Assembly (NCBI RefSeq): GCF_022180385.2
Contig: NZ_BQME02000001.1
Location: 248,001-312,000, forward strand
Direction: 5' to 3'
Length of the DNA: 64,000 nucleotides
From: Paenibacillus sp. L3-i20
GTDB taxonomy: Bacteria; Bacillota; Bacilli; Paenibacillales; Paenibacillaceae
The notes beneath the pieces were generated by a model. It saw nothing but the letters and a program-made list of their open reading frames with translations, was not told where the DNA came from and ran no database searches. The translations under genes were made by a program, and so were the position numbers. Shown piece after piece: positions 24,349-33,937 of this stretch (position 1 is its first letter; each line of letters opens with the position of its first letter).

Positions 24349-27300
24349 TTAACTTTGTTCAATCAATTCGATCCATTCATTATATTCCGTTTGCAATTTA
24401 GCATACTCTACCTTCAACTTATTATGCTGAACAAGTAGTGCAGTATGCTCCTCTGACAATTGAGCAGAGCTTCTTATAGCAGCTTCCTTCTCTTGCTCTA
24501 GCTCAGCGATGTGTTCAGTCCAATTGCCCTGATTATCTGATGAAGCAGCCACTTCTTGCAGCGCAAGTTCCATACGCTCGCGGAGACTTTCCTCCTCAGC
24601 AGCTAGTGTTTCCTTCATTTTCTCCAAACGTTTTGTTTCCAGCTTCATCTGCTCTATTACTTGCTCCTGAGCTTCCAAACGCTTGTTAAGCTCTTCGCCT
24701 CGTGCTGAAGCGGCTTCCAATTGGCCAGATGCAATTCGTTCACGAGCAGATGTTAATTCAAGTTGCTCCATTAATGTTTGTTCTTTGATTTGTTGCTCCT
24801 CTATTTGTTCTTTAAGTTTTTTCTGGATCTCTTGTAGAGATTCAAATTGTTGGGTTAACTTGTCTTGATCATTTTGATGCATGTTTAACTGCTCTTGCAA
24901 AACATGATTTGCAGCTTTATAGTGTGCAAGCTGTTCCTTATGCTCATGCTCTACTGATAATAGACGAGCCAACTGCTCTTGCAGCTCTTTGTCTTCTTCC
25001 TGCTGCAGCTCTAACAACTCCTGAAGCTCTGTTTCGGCGAACTGCTGCGCTTCTAGCTGCTCCTTAAGTTCACGCTCTACTGCTTGCTGTCGCTCCAGCT
25101 GCTCTTTAAGATCTCGCTCAGCCGCTTGCTGTCGCTCCAGCTGCTCCTTAAGATCTCGCTCAGTTGCTTGCTGACGCTCCAGCTGCTCCTTAAGTTCACG
25201 CTCAGTTGCTTGCTGACGCTCCAACTGCTCCTTAAGTTCACGCTCAGCCGCTTGCTGACACTCCAGCTGCTCCTTAAGTTCACGCTCAGTTGCTTGCTGA
25301 CACTCCAGCTGCTCCTTAAGTTCACGCTCAGCCGCTTGCTGACGCTCCAGCTGCTCCTTAAGTTCACGCTCAGCTACTTGCTGACGCTCCAGCTGCTCTT
25401 TAAGGTCTCGCTCAGCCGCTTGCTGACGCTCCAGCTGCTCCTTAAGTTCACGCTCAGTTGCTTGCTGACGCTCTAGCTTCACTTGCAACTCTTTATCCTC
25501 TTCTTGATGCAATTCTAGTAATTCTTGCAATTCATTTGCTACTGACTTAAGTGATAACAATTGTTCTTTTAACTCACGCTCAGTAGTAAATCGGATTTCC
25601 AATTGCTCATTTAAGTTACGTTCAACTACTTGTTGTTGTTCTATCTGATCCATCAGGTCGCGTTCTGCGTCAAGTTTTTGTTGTTCAAGTTGCTTAACAA
25701 AATCTCGTTCTGCAACAATTTTCTGTTGTTCCAATTGCTCAATCAAATCGCGCTCAGCAACAATCTTCTGCTGCTCCAATTGCTCAATCAAATTACGCTC
25801 AGCTGCTATCTGTTGCTGCTCTAACTTCACTTGCAACTCTTTTTCTTCAATTTGCTGTAATTCCAATAATTCTTGGAGATCCTTTTCAGCCGCCTTATGT
25901 TGCTCCAGCTGTTCTTTGAGCACAAGCTCAATTGCTTGCTGCTTCTCCAATTGTTCCTTAAGTCCAGCTTCAATTGCTTTCATCTGTTCAAGCTGTTCTT
26001 TCAGTCCATTTGCATCTGCATGTTGCTTCTCGAGCTGTTCTTGAAGCTCTAGCCCTTTGAATGCAAGTAGTTCAAGCTGGCCAGCATAACTTTGCTCCGC
26101 TTGATCAGCTGCCACGATTCGTCCTTCCAAGCTCTTAATTTGAGATTGCAATTCATCTATATGTTTCTTATGCTCATGCACAAGCTGAAGACGTTGTTCT
26201 TCTTGATTAGCAGTCCATTGCTTGCGCTCATCGGCAAACGCAGTAACAAGTGATTCTGCCTCGCTAATTTGTTCTAAATTCGCTTGATGTTCAATTTGAA
26301 GGAGGGAAATAGACTTTTTAAGCTCCTCTTCCTGCTCCATTGCTTTTGCCAATTGTTCATCTGCGATCAAAATACGTCCTTCAAGAGATTCCTTCTCTGA
26401 AGTCATCGTCTTTTGCAACTCCGTTAACTGAGCAAGCAATTTACTTCGCTCTTCCAGCCAGCCGTTCCTTCTCCGCTCAAGATCAGCACGAGTTGACGTC
26501 TCTATTTTTGTTACTTCCTGTTTCCAATGCGTCTCACGTTCCAACGCTAACCGATCACGTTCCGCCTTTTCGGTCCCTTGGGCAGTTAACCACTCTTGCT
26601 CCCGTGTATCCCACTTCGACTGCCATTCATTCGATAATGTATTAAGTTCTTGTTCTTTCTGATTAGAAAGATTAAGTATTGCAGTCTCTTTTTCCTGAGT
26701 TAAACTAGTTATCGTCGCTTCCCTTTCACTCAATAACTCCGATACCCTCAGCGCATTTTCATTCGTTAATTCCGCAATTAGCCGATCTCGCTCACTTTCT
26801 AACTCGGAAATTGTTAGACTGTTTTCGTCCCTTAGTTCAGTTACTTTTCGATTACTTTCAGCTGTTAGTTCGGCAATTTTCTCATCTCGTTCACTGATCA
26901 GTTCAGTGATCTTCTTGTCCTTTTCGGATTCAAGCTTTGCAAGTTCCGTCTCCAGCTTACTCTTAAGCTGGATAAGCTCCAATTTCTTTTCTTGCGTTAG
27001 CTCCTCTTGCAATCGTGCAATGGCTTCCACATGCTCTTGCTGCAATCCAGCAAGTCGTTCCTCGCTAACTTTAATTGCTTGATCTGTGGCTTCCTGCTCA
27101 GCTTTCTTCTGCTCTTCTACCAATAATAGAAAGTCAGCTAATTGTTTCTCCGCTTCAGCCTGAACTTCCAGTAAATGATTCTCTGCAATTTGTTTGGCTT
27201 CCTCTATGCTAGTAAGCAATTCCGAATTTCTAACCTGTTCTGACTCCAATTGTTGACGGATTTCCAAAGATTTTGCTTCTTCCTCAAGCAACCTCGTGTT

Positions 27301-27516
27301 ATCTTTTCTAAGCCTGAATACATCCTCGGTTGTCTGCATCGCACAAAGTACAGCTAATCTTTGATTATCTAATCTAGGATTCGTTTTGGCGAGTTTCTTC
27401 ATGTTTTCATCAATTGAAGTCGCGACCCTTTTCACATATTCGATATTGGTATGACCTTTAACTTTATATTGAATTCCATATATATCAACGGTTACTACAG
27501 TTTGATCCGCATCCAT
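24349..27516 (-). CDS. zapA: Giant ZapA: Z-ring-associated domain fused to a ~960-residue coiled coil
   Basis: A 1055-residue protein. Residues 1-90 are a clear ZapA domain (VTVDIYGIQYKVKGHTNIEY, then LDNQRLAVLCAM), which binds and bundles FtsZ. ZapA is normally 85-110 residues. Here it continues into an almost unbroken Glu/Gln/Lys/Leu heptad-type helix to the C-terminus, built from degenerate and near-perfect repeats. About eleven 14-residue units of the LKEQLERQQATERE type occupy 25030-25490, and 15-residue IEQLEQQKIVAERD units occupy 25590-25830. There is no signal peptide or membrane segment. ATG 27516 has GGGGGA 8 nt upstream. It lies downstream of pheT, where zapA sits in Bacillales, but has its own promoter. 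Confidence 0.88.
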   Translation of the reverse strand: MDADQTVVTVDIYGIQYKVKGHTNIEYVKRVATSIDENMKKLAKTNPRLDNQRLAVLCAMQTTEDVFRLRKDNTRLLEEEAKSLEIRQQLESEQVRNSELLTSIEEAKQIAENHLLEVQAEAEKQLADFLLLVEEQKKAEQEATDQAIKVSEERLAGLQQEHVEAIARLQEELTQEKKLELIQLKSKLETELAKLESEKDKKITELISERDEKIAELTAESNRKVTELRDENSLTISELESERDRLIAELTNENALRVSELLSEREATITSLTQEKETAILNLSNQKEQELNTLSNEWQSKWDTREQEWLTAQGTEKAERDRLALERETHWKQEVTKIETSTRADLERRRNGWLEERSKLLAQLTELQKTMTSEKESLEGRILIADEQLAKAMEQEEELKKSISLLQIEHQANLEQISEAESLVTAFADERKQWTANQEEQRLQLVHEHKKHIDELQSQIKSLEGRIVAADQAEQSYAGQLELLAFKGLELQEQLEKQHADANGLKEQLEQMKAIEAGLKEQLEKQQAIELVLKEQLEQHKAAEKDLQELLELQQIEEKELQVKLEQQQIAAERNLIEQLEQQKIVAERDLIEQLEQQKIVAERDFVKQLEQQKLDAERDLMDQIEQQQVVERNLNEQLEIRFTTERELKEQLLSLKSVANELQELLELHQEEDKELQVKLERQQATERELKEQLERQQAAERDLKEQLERQQVAERELKEQLERQQAAERELKEQLECQQATERELKEQLECQQAAERELKEQLERQQATERELKEQLERQQATERDLKEQLERQQAAERDLKEQLERQQAVERELKEQLEAQQFAETELQELLELQQEEDKELQEQLARLLSVEHEHKEQLAHYKAANHVLQEQLNMHQNDQDKLTQQFESLQEIQKKLKEQIEEQQIKEQTLMEQLELTSARERIASGQLEAASARGEELNKRLEAQEQVIEQMKLETKRLEKMKETLAAEEESLRERMELALQEVAASSDNQGNWTEHIAELEQEKEAAIRSSAQLSEEHTALLVQHNKLKVEYAKLQTEYNEWIELIEQS
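25030..25490 (-). repeat. Coding tandem repeat, 42-bp units (about 11 copies)
   Basis: Tandem 42-bp units inside the zapA fusion encode 14-residue coiled-coil blocks LKEQLERQQ(A/T/V)(A/V)ERE or RD. Copies differ at only a few codons, which points to recent expansion or gene conversion. Fourteen residues equal two heptads, so gain or loss of units keeps the helix in register. Confidence 0.92.
25590..25830 (-). repeat. Coding tandem repeat, 45-bp units
   Basis: Four to five more diverged 15-residue units (LIEQLEQQKIVAERD type), N-terminal to the 42-bp repeat block within the same gene. The 15-residue period breaks heptad register slightly, so the two blocks expanded independently. Confidence 0.75.
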
Positions 27517-27547
27517 GTAGTTACATCCCCCTATCATTCCATGTCAC

Positions 27548-27575
27548 ATTTTAATTGTAGTGGTTAAATGCTCAA
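27548..27575 (-). promoter_or_regulatory. Candidate promoter of the zapA fusion gene
   Basis: On the minus strand TTGAGC (27570-27575) and TAAAAT (27548-27553) are separated by 16 bp and lie 32 bp before the start codon. A 13-bp palindrome, TGGCAAATTGCCA (27588-27600), lies just upstream. The pheT terminator lies beyond, so the gene is transcribed apart from pheST. Confidence 0.6.
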
Positions 27576-27602
27576 GCCTCTTCCAACTGGCAAATTGCCA
27601 AC

Positions 27603-27647
27603 AAAAAAAGCCGCATCGTCGTTCACTAGGAACTAATTCGATGCGGC
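27603..27647 (-). terminator. Terminator of pheST
   Basis: GCCGCATCG (27610-27618) pairs perfectly with CGATGCGGC (27639-27647) and is followed on the minus strand by TTTTTTTG, 16 bp after the pheT stop. Confidence 0.9.
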
Positions 27648-27663
27648 GTGGGATGTTTCCTGC

Positions 27664-30105
27664 CTACTTACGCAATTCTGCTCCAAAAGATTGTTCTAAT
27701 TTTTGAACAACCTGTGCATGTAGAGCTGTAACTTCTTCATCAGTCAATGTCCGATCCCCATGACGGTATACAAGGGACAATGCGATACTCTTTTTGCCTG
27801 CGCCTAGTCGCTCACCCGTATAAACATCAAATACACGAACGGACTCCAAAAGCTCACCTGCTGTGCTCCAAGCGGTTTCTGTCAAACTGCCCGCTGCTAC
27901 CTCTGTATCGACCAAAACAGCGATGTCACGCTCGATAGCAGGGTATTTAGGTAACACTCTGTATTCGATCTCTGAGCTCGATTGCTCGTAAAGTTCTTCA
28001 AGCCCGATTTCGATCAAATAGGTGTCTGCCATATCCCACTCCACTTGAAGAGCTGGATGCAACTGACCAACATAACCGATAACTGCTGGACCTGCTGGCG
28101 TTTCAATAATGACTGCTGCTGTTCTGCCCGGATGGAAATGTTCTGGCTGTGCTGGTACATAGGACACTTCAGAAGTTAGTCCAAGCACGTCAACGACAGT
28201 TTCAACGATTCCCTTGGCATCATAGAAGTCATAGCCAACTGCTTTACTGTTCCATTGCGCTTCACCTTTGTTGCCAGTAAGCAACGCTGCAAAACGATGT
28301 TTCTCTTTTGGCAAACGAGTTAACTGCTCTTCATCTGTATGGAATACACTACCGACTTCGAACAATGCGGCAGATTCATTTCTACGATTACGGTTATAGA
28401 CAGCTGTCTCTATTAATTGTGCGATAAGAGTCGTCCTTAGAACGCTGCGATCCTCGCTCATCGGCATCGCTAGACGAACAGCCTTCACATCCTCAGCTAG
28501 TGCTGGGAACAAAACCGTTCTTGCAGGACTCGTGAAGGAATAGCTGATAACCTCATGCATGCCAGAGTCCGATAGGCGCTTGCGAAGCTCGCGACGAATC
28601 GATTGAGGTTTCGTTAGCGCACCTTGAATGACATCTCCATGGATTAGCGTCGTAGGAATGTTATCATATCCGTACAAACGAGCTACTTCTTCGATCAAAT
28701 CAACATCACGTGTAATATCGCCGCGACGTGCCGGTACTTCTACCGTAAACACATCTTCGCCTGACAACTCATATTGGAAATGAAGACGACCAAAGATAGA
28801 ACGAACTTCTAGCACAGAAAGCCCCGTGCCCAAATAGCCATTAATTTTGGTAAGTGCTAGGGAAACGGTTTTAGGTTCTGACGAGCGACCTTTAACTTCA
28901 ACAATCCCATCCGTTACCAATCCATTAGCAAGATCAGCAATCAAAGATGCCGCACGATCAAGTGCAGGAATGACGTTCGATGGGTCAACTTCCTTCTCGA
29001 AGCGAATGCTGGATTCAGATCGAAGCCCAAGCTGACGGGATGTCTTGCGTACAGTTCCACCATCAAATCTTGCGGATTCTAGCAAAATGTTAACCGTTTC
29101 GCCTGTCACCTCAGTACTTGCACCGCCCATTACGCCAGCCAAAGCAATTGGCTCATTGCCATCTGTAATAACGAGCATATGCGGCTCAAGCGAACGCTCT
29201 TGATCGTCAAGAGTTACTAACTTCTCGCCTTCTTTCGCCATACGAACGACGATGCGTCCACCTGGTACACGATCAGCATCAAATGCATGAAGCGGTTGAC
29301 CATATTCCAGCATAACGAAATTTGTAACGTCAACAACATTGTTGATCGGACGAATGCCTGCTGCGATAAGTCGATTTTGCAACCATTGCGGTGATTGACC
29401 AACTTTTACACCTTTAATATAACGAGCGGAATAATGTGTGCATTGTTCAGTAGCGATAACATCAACCGACACAAGTCCTTCCGTCTTCACTTCTGCATCA
29501 TGTACATCGTTGCTTGGAAGCTTCACTTCGCGGCCTGTTAAAGCTGCTACTTCATAAGCTACGCCAACCATGCTAAGGCAATCAGAACGGTTCGGTGTCA
29601 AATCAAGCTCCAATACTTCATCGTCAATACCAAGTACATCTCCGATGGATGCTCCGATAGGCGTAGACGCTGGCAATACAAGAATACCTTCTTGTTGTTC
29701 CTTCGGCAGCAGCTTGTCATTAATGCCAAGCTCCTTCGCAGAGCAGATCATACCTTGGGATTCAACCCCGCGCAATTTAGCACGTTTGATCTTGAAATCT
29801 CCCGGCAATACAGCTCCAATGACAGCAACAGGTACTAGCTGACCTGCATCAACATTTTTGGCGCCGCATACGATTTGAAGCTCCTCGTCAGTACCAACAT
29901 CCACTTTACATACGTTCAACTTGTCTGCATCAGGATGTTTTTCTTTCGATTTTACATAACCTACAACTACGCCTGTTACACCTTTATTTAATTTCTCAAC
30001 GACATCAATCTCGATCCCGCCACGAGTCATTTTCTCAGCAAGCTCTTCTGCGGACAATCCGTCCAAATCGATATATTCATTCAACCATTTATAGGATACT
30101 TTCAT
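27664..30105 (-). CDS. pheT: Phenylalanyl-tRNA synthetase beta subunit
   Basis: An 813-residue beta chain of the alpha2-beta2 enzyme. The N-terminal MKVSYKWLNEYIDLDGLSAE is typical. An EMAP-II-like tRNA-binding domain (about 40-150), the B3/B4 editing domain, the B5 domain (RRGDITRDVDLIEEVARLYG) and the C-terminal anticodon-binding FDX-ACB domain follow in order. Length is normal for Firmicutes. It lies 24 bp after pheS and is cotranscribed under the T-box leader. It charges tRNA-Phe and edits Tyr-tRNA-Phe. Confidence 0.97.
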   Translation of the reverse strand: MKVSYKWLNEYIDLDGLSAEELAEKMTRGGIEIDVVEKLNKGVTGVVVGYVKSKEKHPDADKLNVCKVDVGTDEELQIVCGAKNVDAGQLVPVAVIGAVLPGDFKIKRAKLRGVESQGMICSAKELGINDKLLPKEQQEGILVLPASTPIGASIGDVLGIDDEVLELDLTPNRSDCLSMVGVAYEVAALTGREVKLPSNDVHDAEVKTEGLVSVDVIATEQCTHYSARYIKGVKVGQSPQWLQNRLIAAGIRPINNVVDVTNFVMLEYGQPLHAFDADRVPGGRIVVRMAKEGEKLVTLDDQERSLEPHMLVITDGNEPIALAGVMGGASTEVTGETVNILLESARFDGGTVRKTSRQLGLRSESSIRFEKEVDPSNVIPALDRAASLIADLANGLVTDGIVEVKGRSSEPKTVSLALTKINGYLGTGLSVLEVRSIFGRLHFQYELSGEDVFTVEVPARRGDITRDVDLIEEVARLYGYDNIPTTLIHGDVIQGALTKPQSIRRELRKRLSDSGMHEVISYSFTSPARTVLFPALAEDVKAVRLAMPMSEDRSVLRTTLIAQLIETAVYNRNRRNESAALFEVGSVFHTDEEQLTRLPKEKHRFAALLTGNKGEAQWNSKAVGYDFYDAKGIVETVVDVLGLTSEVSYVPAQPEHFHPGRTAAVIIETPAGPAVIGYVGQLHPALQVEWDMADTYLIEIGLEELYEQSSSEIEYRVLPKYPAIERDIAVLVDTEVAAGSLTETAWSTAGELLESVRVFDVYTGERLGAGKKSIALSLVYRHGDRTLTDEEVTALHAQVVQKLEQSFGAELRK

Positions 30106-30129
30106 CGTTCATCTCCCCTTCTCTCTTAG

Positions 30130-31164
30130 TCACATTCTAGCGAATTGGCCCAAGAACCTTAGATCATTCGTGTAGAAATGACGAATGTCGTCAATGCCGT
30201 ATTTTAGAAGCGCGATACGCTCTACTCCCATACCAAATGCAAATCCAGTCACTTCTTCTGGGTCATATCCGCCCATCTCAAGCACTTTCGGATGAATCAT
30301 GCCACAGCCCAAAATTTCAAGCCAGCCTGTATGTTTACACATACGACAGCCGTTGCCACCACATTGTGCACAACTTACATCTACCTCTGCGCTTGGCTCT
30401 GTGAATGGGAAGAAGCTTGGACGAAGACGAATTTGCGTCTGTGATCCGAACATTTGTTGTGCGAATTGCAGAAGAGTTCCCTTCAAGTCACTCATACGAA
30501 TACCTTTGCCAATGACAAGTCCTTCAATCTGATTAAACTGGAATGAATGTGTTGCATCGTCGTCATCGCGGCGATATACTTTACCCGGACAAATAACACG
30601 AATTGGCGCCTCGCCCTTGCTCGCCTGCATCGTTCTTACTTGCACTGGCGATGTTTGTGTACGCATCAAAATATCATCCGTAATGTAGAACGAATCTTGC
30701 ATGTCGCGTGCGGGATGATTTTTCGGCAAATTAAGTGCCTCGAAGTTGTAATAGTCCGTCTCTACTTCAGGACCTTCAGCAATGGAATAACCAAGCCCGA
30801 TGAAAATATCTTCGATCTCTTGTGATACTTTGTTTAGTGGATGCACCGAACCTGTAGGTAACTTCTTGCCAGGCAATGTCACATCAATCGTCTCTGCGAG
30901 CAAGCGATTATTCGTTTCTGCTTGTTGGAAAGCTGCTTGTTTCTCTTCAATAACGGACTCAATTGCTGCACGAACATCGTTACCCACTTGCCCGATAACT
31001 GGACGTTCCTCAGCGCTTAGTGAGCCCATGCCACGCAAAATTTCCGTTAGTGCTCCCTTTTTGCCTAAATATTTTACACGCAGGTCGTTAAGCGTTCCTT
31101 GCGATTCTACTCCTTGCAGTTCCGCTAGTGCTTCAGCTCGAAGCTCCTCCAGCCTTGCCTTCAT
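30130..31164 (-). CDS. pheS: Phenylalanyl-tRNA synthetase alpha subunit
   Basis: A 344-residue catalytic subunit. An N-terminal coiled coil ([20 protein letters not shown]) contacts tRNA. Class II motifs follow: [20 protein letters not shown], motif 2 with [19 protein letters not shown], and motif 3 [18 protein letters not shown]. The four cysteines in [13 protein letters not shown] are a normal zinc-like feature of the type. ATG 31164 has GGAGG 8 nt upstream; the ATG at 31170 is too close. It is controlled by the T-box leader upstream. Confidence 0.97.
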   Translation of the reverse strand: MKARLEELRAEALAELQGVESQGTLNDLRVKYLGKKGALTEILRGMGSLSAEERPVIGQVGNDVRAAIESVIEEKQAAFQQAETNNRLLAETIDVTLPGKKLPTGSVHPLNKVSQEIEDIFIGLGYSIAEGPEVETDYYNFEALNLPKNHPARDMQDSFYITDDILMRTQTSPVQVRTMQASKGEAPIRVICPGKVYRRDDDDATHSFQFNQIEGLVIGKGIRMSDLKGTLLQFAQQMFGSQTQIRLRPSFFPFTEPSAEVDVSCAQCGGNGCRMCKHTGWLEILGCGMIHPKVLEMGGYDPEEVTGFAFGMGVERIALLKYGIDDIRHFYTNDLRFLGQFARM

Positions 31165-31217
31165 CCTCATCGCCTCCAATTGTATTAACCCCAACCCTTA
31201 CGGGTATCCGGACAAAA

Positions 31218-31478
31218 TAAAAAGGCCCCTCCTCCCCTAAGGGACGGAAGAACCGTGGTACCACCCTAATTTGAACTGCCGCTGTAATATACACCGAGCA
31301 ATTCCTCAAACCCCGTTAACGGCGGAAACCGTGCCCTCCTACTTATGTCATGACACAACGCCATCACCGTTCAGGGACATGCTCCGGAGTGAACTTCATC
31401 AGCCTGGTTTCACAAGAACGCTCTCAATCAACGGCGCCCTCTCCCTGTGCGAAAGTACTGCTTACTTTTCTCCATCAT
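31218..31478 (-). ncRNA. T-box riboswitch of pheST
   Basis: The conserved T-box AGGGTGGTACCACGG lies at 31253-31267 (minus strand). It is followed by a G/C-rich terminator stem and TTTTTATTTT (31213-31224), with a long structured leader before it. UUC triplets in the leader (for example in GAAGTTCACTCC) are candidates for the phenylalanine specifier codon. Uncharged tRNA-Phe would favour the antiterminator and raise pheST expression. The exact specifier needs folding to confirm. Confidence 0.92.
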
Positions 31479-31691
31479 AGCATTTCAACTTTTAATTAAA
31501 TATTAACCCCTATTATATGCAATGACAGAACCTGATGCAACTGTTAATGCTTATATAACCTCATTAGATAGAAAAAGTCAGAACCTCTTAAAGTAACCAA
31601 ATCATTACGCTGTTTGTAAACCTGCGAAAGCATTTCGACATTTCTTGGAAGCTCTTTTATACTAGGTTTGAAGGGAGTTGCATGAGATACA

Positions 31692-32222
31692 ATGATAACG
31701 TTAGAAACGTACTATATGAAAGATCTTAACCTCGAAGAACAAAATATGTACGGTCACAAGCTTCGAGATCCTCAGTTCTATGTTAATGAAGCTGCAAATT
31801 GGTTCTTTCATAGCAGTAAACGAGATCAATTGAGGAAAGCGGGACTTTGTCAGCATGCCATATCCGCAATTATTTTAAAACATAATAATTATTACTTAAT
31901 GGATTTTTTGTTTAACGGCCCATGCCAATGGAGCGCCATAATATCAGCGTTAAGCGGATTGGTGAAAACAGGACAGGGTAGTGGACTTTTTTATTATAAC
32001 GAATCGTACATACATCTGACGATGCTTGAAGACGATCGCATTTTGCTACAGTTTGGGAATGAAGGAAAAAGTTCTATTAGAAAATCGGATATTTTGCCAG
32101 CAAATGAATTAATGGATCTTCTAATTGCGGGCGCAAAAGAGCATGTTTCTGATTTCATTGCATATGGAATATATCCCCCTGCTTCAATGGATGAGGTAAC
32201 AGCCTTGCTACGTGTTGACTGA
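31692..32222 (+). CDS. Uncharacterised protein
   Basis: A 176-residue protein that I do not recognise. It has no signal peptide or transmembrane helix. It is mixed alpha/beta by eye, with a loop SGLFYYNESYIHLTMLEDDR and a helical C-terminal part (PANELMDLLIAGAKEHVSDF). The ATG at 31692 has GAAGGGAG 14 nt upstream, a long spacing; a stop codon in frame just before rules out a longer form. Codon use looks native. It stands alone between the pheST leader and the two-component operon. Confidence 0.6.
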   Translation: MITLETYYMKDLNLEEQNMYGHKLRDPQFYVNEAANWFFHSSKRDQLRKAGLCQHAISAIILKHNNYYLMDFLFNGPCQWSAIISALSGLVKTGQGSGLFYYNESYIHLTMLEDDRILLQFGNEGKSSIRKSDILPANELMDLLIAGAKEHVSDFIAYGIYPPASMDEVTALLRVD

Positions 32223-32286
32223 GATGTTAACACAAGCTAAAGCCTCCAGTGCGAGTGTACTATTCCACAATAATAATTTTGGAGTA

Positions 32287-32327
32287 AGGATCAGCTATTT
32301 GCGAGTTAAAAGGAACTAACTGATCCT
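32287..32327. terminator. Inverted repeat between convergent genes
   Basis: AGGATCAG (32287-32294) pairs with CTGATCCT (32320-32327) across a 25-base loop. Only a weak T-rich tail (CTATCTTT) follows on the plus strand. It lies between two convergent genes and may be a modest terminator. Confidence 0.4.
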
Positions 32328-32333
32328 CTATCT

Positions 32334-33062
32334 TTAAAAATCAAACTCCCGCTTCACAAGCCCTTTCTCCATCGCATATCTCGTTAACTGGACACGGTTG
32401 TCTAGGTGCAGCTTCTGCAATATATTTTTCAAATGATTTTTCACCGTATGCTCTGACAAGTTTAATAGTCCTGCAATTTCACGATTAGAAGCACCTGTCG
32501 CAACTCGCTGTAGCACCTCTTTCTCACGTTCGGTCAATGGAGTGGCAGGAAACGATTCTGTACTTGCCTTTTGTTTCTGAAAAGCAACAGCCTTCTCACT
32601 CCCTTTTTCGGATCCACTGGAAAACTCTTGAAGAAGTCTGAAAGCCATTTCCTTTGACATCGGCGCTTCGTCTACAACTACTTCTCTTAAGTACTGTAAC
32701 CAAGCAGAAGGGTCCAAGTTTTTGAGAAGATAGCCTTGTGCGCCTCGCTTAATCGCTTCGAATAGATGCGTAATATCATCAGAAACAGTGACCATAATGA
32801 TTTTTAATGATGGCAGTAGCAGCTTTAGTCGATAGGTAGCTTCTAAACCACCCATACCAGGCATTCTAATATCCATAAGTACAAGTTCTGGTCGCAGTTC
32901 GGCAGCTTTGGCAATTGCTTCTTCTCCGCTGGCTGCTTCTCCAACTACTTGAAAGAGCTTATCGCCAGCCAATATTTCTCGTATACCTTCTCTTCCATGT
33001 GGATGATCATCTACGATCATCACACGAACTGTAGACTCGCCCCGGTTTATCATTCCGCTCAC
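32334..33062 (-). CDS. NarL/FixJ-family response regulator
   Basis: A 242-residue regulator. The N-terminal receiver domain has VMIVDDHPHGREG and the phosphoacceptor aspartate in LVLMDIRMPGMGG. The C-terminal LuxR helix-turn-helix has LTEREKEVLQRVATGASNRE and LSEHTVKNHLKNILQKL. The GTG at 33062 overlaps the kinase stop as GTGA; ATG 33053, with AGGTGA about 5 nt upstream, is an equally good start. It pairs with the HisKA_3 kinase gene and probably acts on the adjacent CopD-like gene or others. Confidence 0.9.
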   Translation of the reverse strand: MSGMINRGESTVRVMIVDDHPHGREGIREILAGDKLFQVVGEAASGEEAIAKAAELRPELVLMDIRMPGMGGLEATYRLKLLLPSLKIIMVTVSDDITHLFEAIKRGAQGYLLKNLDPSAWLQYLREVVVDEAPMSKEMAFRLLQEFSSGSEKGSEKAVAFQKQKASTESFPATPLTEREKEVLQRVATGASNREIAGLLNLSEHTVKNHLKNILQKLHLDNRVQLTRYAMEKGLVKREFDF

Positions 33063-33904
33063 CTTCCCCTTATCTCGACTTTTAAACCGCTTCGTTCGCC
33101 AGGCAACAGCAATAAATTCCAGCCCATTGCAGTAGCGCGCTCACGCATCATCTTTACACCATATTTACCTTGTTCTTGAAGCTCGACGGGCGTAATTCCT
33201 TTCCCATCATCCACTATTGTGCAAACAAAAGATGGCGACGGAACATTCAAGCTTCCAACATGCTCAGCTTGGATAAGAACTCTGCTTGCACCCGCATGTT
33301 TCTGTACGTTAATCAATGCTTCACGAATGATGGCTAACAACTCAACCTTTTGCTTATGAGACAATAATCCTTCGTGCAACCGGGAATCAACTGTTGCTTG
33401 TATTCCGATACCTTGCTCCATATCTGCAACAAATTTATGGATACTTTGCATCCAAGTTGAATCCGATGGTAGAGGCATGCTTTGCAAATTGGCAAGCGAC
33501 TGGCGCACATCATCATATACATGTCTTACTGTATGTCTAATTCCTTCCATCGTACGACTAGCATCTTCATCCGATTCGGCTCGATCTAACTTATCGAGCT
33601 TCACAGACAACATAAACAGTGACTGGGAGATCCCATCATGAAGCTCTCTGGCAAGTTGTTCCCGCTCCTCGAACGCTGCCTTCACAACTTGCTGACGCTT
33701 TAACGATTCTTGCATTACTTCCAATCTTGCAAACAGAGAACGAACAAGTGTGAGCGTAATCAAAAAGACAAATACAGGAGCAAGCAAGTTACCTATTTCC
33801 ATCGATACATACGGAAGAAGAAAAGCATGTCTAACGTATTCCCATAATCCGATCACTACTGTAGGGATCCATAATATTAACCACTTCAACCATTTGTAAG
33901 ACAT
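33059..33904 (-). CDS. NarX-type sensor histidine kinase (HisKA_3)
   Basis: A 281-residue kinase. Two N-terminal hydrophobic segments (residues about 8-60) precede a coiled region and the HisKA_3 dimerisation block with the phosphorylated His in EREQLARELHDGISQSL. The HATPase domain follows, with REALINVQKHAGASRV and VDDGKGI. The extracellular part is minimal, so sensing is probably within or at the membrane. ATG 33904 has GGGAGGG 8 nt upstream. It is 33 bp downstream of the CopD-like gene and overlaps the regulator gene by 4 bp, a three-gene operon. Confidence 0.9.
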   Translation of the reverse strand: MSYKWLKWLILWIPTVVIGLWEYVRHAFLLPYVSMEIGNLLAPVFVFLITLTLVRSLFARLEVMQESLKRQQVVKAAFEEREQLARELHDGISQSLFMLSVKLDKLDRAESDEDASRTMEGIRHTVRHVYDDVRQSLANLQSMPLPSDSTWMQSIHKFVADMEQGIGIQATVDSRLHEGLLSHKQKVELLAIIREALINVQKHAGASRVLIQAEHVGSLNVPSPSFVCTIVDDGKGITPVELQEQGKYGVKMMRERATAMGWNLLLLPGERSGLKVEIRGR

Positions 33905-33937
33905 TTCTCCCACCCTCCCATATTTGCCGAATCCTGA

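Noticed and set aside
25030..25490. Regular 42-bp repeats that could be taken for a CRISPR array
   Set aside because: Repeats are contiguous with no unique spacers, preserve a reading frame, and lie inside the zapA fusion gene. No cas genes are near.
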